This document shows, piece after piece, positions 57,002 to 64,000 of a stretch of DNA of 64,000 nt (its first letter is position 1; every line of letters begins with the position of its first letter). This DNA is from Prosopocoilus inquinatus (Eukaryota > Arthropoda > Insecta > Coleoptera > Lucanidae): positions 49,338,101 to 49,402,100 of the forward strand of contig CM069872.1 in NCBI GenBank assembly GCA_036172665.1, read 5' to 3'. A program made the position numbers and the translations under genes. The notes under the pieces are model-generated. The model saw only the letters and a list, made by a program, of their open reading frames with translations, did no database searches and had not been told where the DNA came from.

Positions 57002-57189
57002 AAGGTAATGACGTTGGCGTGTTGAAAAGACGTCGCCGCGACGCGCCTTCCGACCCGGATGAAAGCGTCGCAGTCGCAGCGTGCTAATTAACGCGGTTCA
57101 AATTCGGTCTTTGTTCTGGAACTTTGCTGAACCGCAAGCACATTATGCAGACTTCAAATATTCACATATGCGGGGTTCGTAAGTTACTA

Positions 57190-57320
57190 ACGCAGACTTG
57201 CCAGTCCAAAATGCAATTCTAATTTCGTTCGGTTTATTCAAACAACCGGCCGCTTTGTCTCGAGCTAACCTCCATAATTATTTAATTCTCGTGAAAAATT
57301 ACTTACACTGCGACAGTCAA
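57190..57320 (+). repeat. Direct repeat X, copy 1 (partner 59430-59520)
   Basis: AAAATGCAATTCTAATTTCG, TTCGGTTTATTCAAACAA and TATTTAATTCTCGTGAAAAA correspond to AAAATGCAATATTTCTAATG, TTCGGTTTATTCGAACAA and TATTTAATCCCTGTGAGAAA at the second locus. Confidence 0.7.
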
Positions 57321-57545
57321 GTGTTGAAACTCGACCGCTCGACAACGAAGAGAAAAAGACAAATTTGTTGGCTACGTTTCTTTTTGGTTTAAATATTATT
57401 GAGGAACAATACTGTCAGACGAGGGAGTTACAAAAAAACATTCATTCATTGGCATGCATTGACCCTCACATTCACTTGTGGATCATTACTATCAATTTTT
57501 CCATAAATTAATCGAGGAAATTCTCATAAGGAGAAGAAGTCGCCA

Positions 57546-57803
57546 ACGACACAGTGACTCTATTCTGGCTTTCGTGGGAAAACTTCTGGGAACGCATTTT
57601 CGGCAATAAATCTCAAACCAAGCAAGGAAATTGTCTTCTAAGAAGTGGCTCGTGGGTGAAAAAGAATAAATTGTGTTATCAGAGACCGTTGTCAGTTATA
57701 GTCTAGGGTGAACAATTAGGCTGACCACTCTAAATTGCTAGATAAATAACCTGCCCTGCGGTTGTTACACTTAATAAACGCAGGTGTTGAGCCGGGGTCA
57801 GTT
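57546..57803 (+). repeat. Long direct repeat Y, copy 1 (LTR-like spacing)
   Basis: TATTCTGGCTTTCGTGGGAA, TCTGGGAACGCATTTT, GGCAATAAATCTCAA and AGGCTGACCACTCTAA recur at 59160-59400. The copies are about 1.6 kb apart in the same direction. They could be LTRs of a small element or an old segmental duplication. TG...CA ends, a primer-binding site and a gag-pol frame are not seen. Confidence 0.7.
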
Positions 57804-59159
57804 GTATCCTGTTCCGTCCGCAAAGGTTCCAACACCCTAGGACTCTTATTCGAGTGCCAAAATCCCACACCTTAAAGATATAAAGCACCCGCAAGAAAGT
57901 TTCCCAACAAAAAATAAAAAAAGTCCCCTCGGTCGTAAATCGTACATTAATTAAAGAAAAATCCCTAAAAAATTCGTGCAAATCGCATAAATCAAAATTG
58001 TATATAACTACGTCCAAATACGGGGCGAGCAACGACCATGCCTTAAATAAGTTCATATACAGAGTCCGACTCGTGGACAGAAAAAGCGCCTTTACGGGAG
58101 TACTCACGCGTCAGCTTACACCAAAAATCGGTTCGCTTTAAACTCTAATCCACAGTATATGGAAAACATTGAAATCAAGAAACACAAGAATGTTCAGCGC
58201 TCCGAAGGAGCCTCTCGAGCGTGATGGCAAAAAAAAACAAAAGTCTACAAAGGAAAAAAAGAAAGTTTAATGCTCTGAAGGAGCCTCTCGAACTGATCAC
58301 AGAATTTTAAGAATAAATCCGACAACATAAAAAAACAGGATATACGGGAAAAAATGGTCGTGGTAAAGAAAAAGTATGCGCAGTGCGCCAGCTAAAGCCC
58401 AGGGGGAGGCGAAACTCCTCCACTCGGCGGCGACGAAAAAAAAAGAAAAACGGCGGCGTCACTCCTCAATAATGACGAGATACCGAGGCGAATCAAAAAT
58501 AAAATCAAATGAATCGACCTTAGAATAGCCTCTACCACGGCGTTGACGATTCAGCGGCGGTCCTACCTAGGACGGTTGAGCAACGGCGGCCATGTTCTAC
58601 GGAACCTAAAATGGAGGCTGCCGGTTTGTCTAGCTGTAACAACTCTAACGAATGTCAGAGGTGGAATGTCGACATTAAAAAGGGATTCGTCAGTTCAGGT
58701 GTGTAGCGGCCCCCTTGCCTGGAGCTAGCACTATAAAAACGGGGAACAAGAAAGGAACAATTAACAAAAGAATGACCACGAGGTCGTCAAAAAAACGCAC
58801 CCTACGTATAAATCGTAGGAGCTGAAGAGTTACCAAATATCGCTGCCCAAATCCGCAGAATGCGATCTCCGCTTGACACTTGGGGGAATATAACAACGGT
58901 GAAAGGAATCCACAAAAATGTGGGCCGACGCTCGGAAGATCCACACACAAATTTTAAAACCAGTCGTTAACGATAAATCAACTCGTTCTCCAACGCGTCC
59001 CCGCCTGCGTTCTCTCCCACCAAGACCGCAACGCGATTTAATAGCCGTTACAACAAGGAACAATAGGCGAGATCTAAACGTCTCAAACCCAAGAGCGCGG
59101 GGGAAAAGAAAGGAAACCAACACCAAACTTGATTACAGAAATCTTTCCGTAACATAGGA
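57804..59159. other. Interior between the Y repeats; no coding recognised
   Basis: GC-richer than the flanks. It contains CTCTGAAGGAGCCTCTCGA twice (58200 and 58275, the first reading CTCCGAAGG) and a TATAAAAACGGGG string at 58731. Frames at 57730-58107 (minus), 58690-58950 (minus) and 58918-59157 (plus) show no reverse transcriptase, integrase or gag motif. Confidence 0.45.
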
Positions 59160-59520
59160 CACGAACACTATATTCTGGCTTTGGTGGGAAAACATCTGGG
59201 AACGCATTTTTTGGCAATAAATCTCAATCCATCTACCAAGTAAGGAAATCGTGTCTTCCAGGGGTGGCTCGTTGGTGAAAAAGAGTAAATCAGAAACCGT
59301 GGTCAGAGTAAAAAGAGTGTAGAGTGAGTATTTAGGCTGACCACTCTAATTGCTGCGGTCGTTACACATAAATCCAGGTTTTGAACCGAGGTCAGCTCGC
59401 GTTATTCATTCTATCTTGCTACAAAATTCTAGTTAAAAATGCAATATTTCTAATGTCTTTCGGTTTATTCGAACAAGCAAGCACGCTACAAAAATTATTT
59501 AATCCCTGTGAGAAATTTAC
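59160..59520 (+). repeat. Direct repeats Y (59160-59400) and X (59430-59520), copy 2
   Basis: The order here is Y then X, whereas the first locus has X then Y, so the two loci are not one simple tandem unit. Identity is roughly two thirds for X and higher for Y by eye. Confidence 0.65.
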
Positions 59521-61492
59521 AATGACGCAAGAAGAAAAGCGTGGAAAGACAGAGGTTTATAAACAATATCGATTTAACTGCTCGGTTTATTTCTCTTTGA
59601 AACTGCGGCAATTACGGAATCAATTGGCGCGAAACAAAAACTGCTGAGCGCGAGGGAAACGTTAATTAAAATTTTTAATCGCCAACTAAATCGTTGCGTA
59701 TTTAACGAATTCCGGGATAAATCGAGCGGCTCGCCGGAACGAATTCCGGCGATTTCAGCAGATTACCGAGGGAGGACTTTAAGCTGCGGCGAACAGGAAA
59801 AAAAACAATAATGAAAGGAGAGAACGGCGCGTGAAAGTTCATTACGACAGACAGAAATGAACTTCTCCGGCTGTTTTTATTGCGGAAAGTTCGTTTCTGA
59901 ATTACCGATAAAAAATAAATCAAATATTTCATTCATCAATGGATGTAAAAGAAAATTGGTGGATGCGCCTGGTTACTTGTTTCTAATTTTTTGTTTTAGT
60001 TTATGTAACATTTTTAAACATTACGTAATAGAAACAGTTTTAATTATAAATAACATCAACAATAAACGTTTTAACGAAACGATCCTGCCCCTTAAAAAGC
60101 ATATAACTCATTCTCAGGGTATTTGTTGAAGCCAAGCGGTTCGTGATTTATAATTCACATTTTACGGCGCGAGCTATGTAATTACGCCGTTGTAATGGCC
60201 GTAGTAACAATTTGCAGGGAATTATTTTTTTTTTCATTATTCGTCGATGAAATGCGCAGTGCAAGCAATTACGGGCCCGAAAGATCGAACCGAGCGCGAC
60301 TGAACCGGCGAACGTGGAAATTGTTGTTTGTTGAAAGGAAGGAAGAAGTTGGTTGCTTCGACTTGGATGGAGTATTTATTTTTCATCTCGGGTTCGCGGT
60401 CGTGTATTTATTTAAAATGCTGATTCAATATTAATTTCGCTGTTGCGGCGGTAGAAAAAGGGAATTTTTTTTTCGATTTTCTTTACGTAAGTGAGTTGCC
60501 GTTTTCTTGAGTAAATACCTATAGAGGTGGCGCACCTGCGAGAGGAGAAGAGAAGTTTCCTCCTCAAATAAAATTTATGTCCCGGTAATGTTCAGTTTTC
60601 TGCGGGGTTGATTTGTTGCTGGATTGCCGGAAATAAATCTCGTTTAAGAATGAGCCCAGGCGCGAATTATAAATAATAAAATAAACATGCCGGAGTTATT
60701 ATTCAAAATATTTTTCGGAAAGCGACGCAAATCAACGGTAGTCCTGATTTATTGCACGGACCGGCGGAAAATCCATTTCCCCGTCGTTATTATTTCTGCT
60801 ACAGTGGCGCCCTTTTTTTTTAATCGGATAATTAAATAATTCCGGCGGCGGAATTTATTGCTTACGATAAATCCAACGTAATTGTGGATTTTACGGTATC
60901 ATTACGAAACACGATTTATTATTTACGTGGTTTTAATTTCATTATTTACGCGACGTAATCTGCGATGGCCGGCGCTCGCCGATTCCGAAAGTATAAATAA
61001 TTAAAATTAATCTGCGGTCGGGTATAATCGAGGTTTCGCAGACGACTTTTACCCCCGGTGTTAAACGGGTTCGTTGACGTCTTTTTTCAAGTTGGCAAAA
61101 CTTTCTCGGCGAGCTAAGTTTAAAATGTGTGTGGACGCGAAGCTGAACTAAAACAACCCAAGTAACACACACAGGGTGGCACATTAGCGTGACAAAGTTA
61201 ATTATCACCCTTGCAGGACGTAAAATGAAAAAAAGTTTCATACAAAAGTTATACGCCCTTCAAAGGTCCGTATTATAAAATTACTTTCAACGATACAGGG
61301 CGTTCCATAAATGAGCGACTTTACCGTTGTAATTTTTTTAAATGGAACAAACTGTATATTCACTATAAATTCGAGCAACTAATAAGTTGTTGCATGTAAT
61401 AATATTTGGTTACGTGGTAATAATCTGTTTTCAGAGTGTATGAAGATGAATTGGTTTCAAGAGAACATTATGGTGAGAGAAAAAGATTTTGA
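59521..61492. other. No gene recognised; alternating GC-richer and A+T-rich patches
   Basis: Many CCGGNATT-like words and a T run at 60227-60234. Nothing assignable. It may include conserved non-coding DNA. Confidence 0.45.
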
Positions 61493-61602
61493 GATCGTTT
61501 TAATTAGTAAAACAATTCCAGTCACTCTATACGTAATCAAATTCATAGAGAATGCTATGAGCTTGATTACGATTGAAATTATTTTACTAATTAAAACGAC
61601 CC
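61493..61602. mobile_element. Inverted-repeat MITE
   Basis: GATCGTTTTAATTAGTAAAA at the left is mirrored by TTTTACTAATTAAAACGACC at the right. CGTAATCAAATTCATAG and CTATGAGCTTGATTACG form the inner stem. The left arm has a 7-base insertion relative to the right. No target duplication is clear. Confidence 0.75.
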
Positions 61603-62989
61603 CAACATTTTTTCTGCCTTTATTTCCTTACATAGGTATTATTTAATAATTAAGATGATCTGAAGCAGAAATGCACGGTGCATTACGTTTTTGATCGCCC
61701 GTTATTTTTCGCTGCCCTGTCTTTTACAATCGGAACAATGGGTGAAACGTTTCAACTTATAACGCGAACAATAAAAGCCGCCCCAAATTTTTGAGGGAAA
61801 CCGGAAATGTTAACGTCTTCGTGACGGCGGCGCGGCGTTTGATTTGCCGACTTTTACACGCTTTAAAATCTCCGCGTCGAAACTTTAAATCTCTCCCCTG
61901 AAACTTTCCCGATGTGGAGGAAGTGGCGGAAAATTTCTTCGGTGCTCTCGAAGCGAGTGAAAACCCAAAGTCTAATGTGGGTTTAACGGTGTGCGGATTC
62001 CGCACGTGTCTTTTATACTAAACTCAAAGAAAAAAAAACGCCAATCCCAAAGCAGATCAAAATTGTCTATATTGCAACTTGGTAATATCATCAGAAATGA
62101 ACATCATCATTTACCCCCCCCCCCCCAACTCCATCCTGTTCTACGCAGTAGGCTGAAATAGGACAATTTAAGGGGAAGTATCCAAGTATTAATAAGCGAA
62201 CGCGTAATGACGTCTTTCCGAATCTAACCCCGTTAAAACGAAACGGAATTACGTCGCACTAATTCGACGTCCGGTCCTCTAAGAGGATAATTCCCTTGAC
62301 CTTCCCCCGGCGGATGATTCCGCCCCGGCGAAATGTGATTGTGGTTCCGTATTTCGCGAACTCGAACCTCCGGAGCGAGCGAGAGACAGAGGGGGACTCG
62401 GCGACCTAATTTTCCAGCGCTAATCAATATTTGCATAGAAATTTTCATGAATACATCAAAGCCTTGTTTGCGGATAACAGCGGTTGTTGATGAATATGCG
62501 CGCCGATAATGCGAACTGAGTGCGGACGCTTTTGAAGTCGGAGGCTGTCTAAAGTGGCGAGAAAATTGCCGGCAAAACGAGAAAGAGTTCCCCCGATTTT
62601 AAACTTCCTCAATTTCAGGGGAGAGATGATTGAAAAATTCAAATGAAAAAGAAAAATAAGTTTCTATTTGTGCCAAGTTGCGAAAGGTCTTTTGAGTTTC
62701 CGATGGATCTACAAATAACTGAGAAGGCTAACAGAGTAACTTAAATGAGTTACAGAAACAAGAATTAACTTTTTACAAATGGACTTCTTGGGGCTACTGG
62801 TTTCCATGGAGAAGCACGAGCAAAACATCAGCAATCTTGGTGAAGAGCGACTGTACGCCGAAGCAAATCCTTTTATAAAAGAAAAGAGGACGAAATTCCA
62901 GCAGAAAAAAAAATTGTGTTGCAAGCTATGCTGAAGTCACAAGAAAGGTAATGGAATTAAGGGAATCAGTAAGAGCTTTTCAAAAACAA
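61603..62989. other. No gene recognised; C13 run at 62114-62126
   Basis: GC-richer at 61790-61960 and 62230-62420. No convincing frame, array or transposon end. Confidence 0.5.
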
Positions 62990-63315
62990 AGAAGGAAAGA
63001 CGAAGAAATTCGCCGGGCGATACGGAAAAAAGGAAGAACAGTTTTGGTCCGAACATATTCAAAAGATGGAGAGAAAATTACCTAAATCACAACAAAGGAC
63101 AATTTCAACGAAGAAAATCGAAAAAAAAAAGAATATTTCCTTCAGGGAGGGCTTCCAAGGTCAATGAAGTCTCGACCCATTCAACATATTCAAAAGATGG
63201 AGAGAAAATTACCTAAACCACAAGAAAGGAGAATTTCAAAGAAGAAAATCGAAAAAAAAGAGAATATTTCGTTCAGGGAGGGCTTCCAAGATCAACGAAG
63301 TCTCCACCCATTCTG
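62990..63315 (+). repeat. 131-bp tandem duplication
   Basis: ACATATTCAAAAGATGGAGA begins units at 63053 and 63184. Both continue through GAAAATTACCTAAA, GAATTTCAAAGAAGAAAATC or a variant, and CAGGGAGGGCTTCCAAG. Copies differ by a few substitutions. Confidence 0.9.
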
Positions 63316-63582
63316 GATTAACACAAACACAAACAAAAAAAGTTTAACTAGCGTCATCTAGAAGTAAAACCTATCGATTGCAAGTCTCACACAAAACGAT
63401 ACCAAAACCAATAAATAAATGTCTGAGAGAGGCATCTGTTGACCAAAACCATAACGTATTTACGATGAAAATGAAAGACTGCATTCGAAATGAAATTAAG
63501 CTTTGAAAAATTTGACCTAAAACAAAATACAAGCAAAAAAAGTGTCACGAAAACATAAACAGCTGCTAAAATGTTAAATCTG

Positions 63583-63986
63583 CAGTGACCTTGAATAATG
63601 TATTTTGTGATTCGCGCAGCTAACATGCGATCAATTAAAAACAAAAATATTTCAAAATAGGTCATGAATACAGCTTTTTCAAGGTAAGTTGGTAGCACTG
63701 AACGTCAAAAGTGACAGAACGATTAAGTTAGGTTAAATGTAACTTGACAGGGTATTGAAATTTAAACACATTTAGGTCCATTGAGATCGCATTTCATTCG
63801 TTAATAGCCGACGGTAAAACATTTTCGTTACTATGTCCAAAGTTGCGAAACGGAGATGAGTTCTTTTGTGATTGAAGAAGTAAGAACGATTGAAGGTCAC
63901 GTGATTACCGGCCAAAAATAAGCAAATGAGAGATCACGTGACCTTGAATATTTTGTTAATTCGTTGCATCTATCTATCATGCGATG
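63583..63986 (+). repeat. Direct repeat with TGACCTTGA, 354 bp apart
   Basis: GTGACCTTGAATA, a GTNATTCG-like part and ATGCGAT are shared by 63583-63633 and 63937-63986. TGACCTTGA is the complement of TCAAGGTCA, the FTZ-F1/ERR type nuclear-receptor site. Confidence 0.6.
63893..63945. promoter_or_regulatory. 13-bp inverted repeat with a CACGTG box in each arm
   Basis: AAGGTCACGTGAT (63893-63905) and ATCACGTGACCTT (63933-63945) are perfect inverse copies around a 27-base loop. GTCACGTGA is the bHLH-type extended E-box bound by USF and MiT/TFE factors. It could be an enhancer element or a chance palindrome. Confidence 0.45.
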
Positions 63987-64000
63987 AAATAAAGATTTTT

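Noticed and set aside
63720..63760. Telomere-like repeat (GTTAGGTT)
   Set aside because: Only a single AGTTAGGTTA string; no tandem TTAGG array.

Overview
The window looks like intergenic or intronic DNA from an animal nuclear genome, most likely an insect or other arthropod. The reasons are: an A+T-rich background with long homopolymer runs, no dense coding on either strand, many short transposon families, satellite arrays, and Penelope-type hammerhead ribozyme motifs. I found no protein-coding gene, rRNA or intact tRNA that I can support. Open frames above about 100 codons are low-complexity, come from tandem repeats, or match no family I recognise. The species cannot be named from this.

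Layout. 0-6 kb: a complete hAT-type element with an 8-bp target duplication and a Harbinger-type MITE inside it, a pogo/Tigger-like MITE, and three copies of a ~390-bp repeat. 7-8.5 kb: small tandem repeats. 11.3-12.7 kb: a hAT-like end followed by 1.3 kb of A-rich degenerate sequence. 13.5-14.8 kb: a satellite with a two-monomer (163 + 169 bp) higher-order period. 15.8-18.3 kb: a 1246-bp block duplicated in tandem at about 99.6% identity, each copy holding five ~200-bp repeats. 19.6-20.2 kb: a 550-bp foldback element. 21.2-24.2 kb: a purine tract, repeats carrying a CTCF-like core, nested MITEs and two hammerhead motifs. 26.5-28.7, 30.3-32.75 and 36.2-37 kb: further arrays. One is a MITE whose loop and right arm are repeated six times at exactly 104 bp. 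Another is a 21-bp minisatellite of nuclear-receptor-like half-sites.

37-42.5 kb: MITEs, a well-paired minimal hammerhead, a 130-bp array and a small promoter-like patch with a CRE and an RFX X-box. 44-50 kb: mostly featureless, with a GC-richer transposon-like block at 44.3 kb. 50.6-56 kb: a decayed ~181-bp satellite with a recurring AGATGGCGC core. It lies in opposite orientations on the two sides of 52 kb and is split by five MITEs and one ribozyme-bearing Penelope fragment. 56-64 kb: a tRNA-like hairpin element, long direct repeats, a TIR element, a 131-bp duplication and a terminal hairpin with two CACGTG boxes.

The most interesting system is a set of hammerhead self-cleaving RNA motifs at 23.1, 24.1, 30.2, 34.6, 40.6 and 55.6 kb, from at least two lineages. 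Three can be folded with an intact catalytic core; the others carry core mutations or a weak stem I. With the satellite/MITE nest at 50-56 kb, they make the window a readable record of transposon and satellite turnover.
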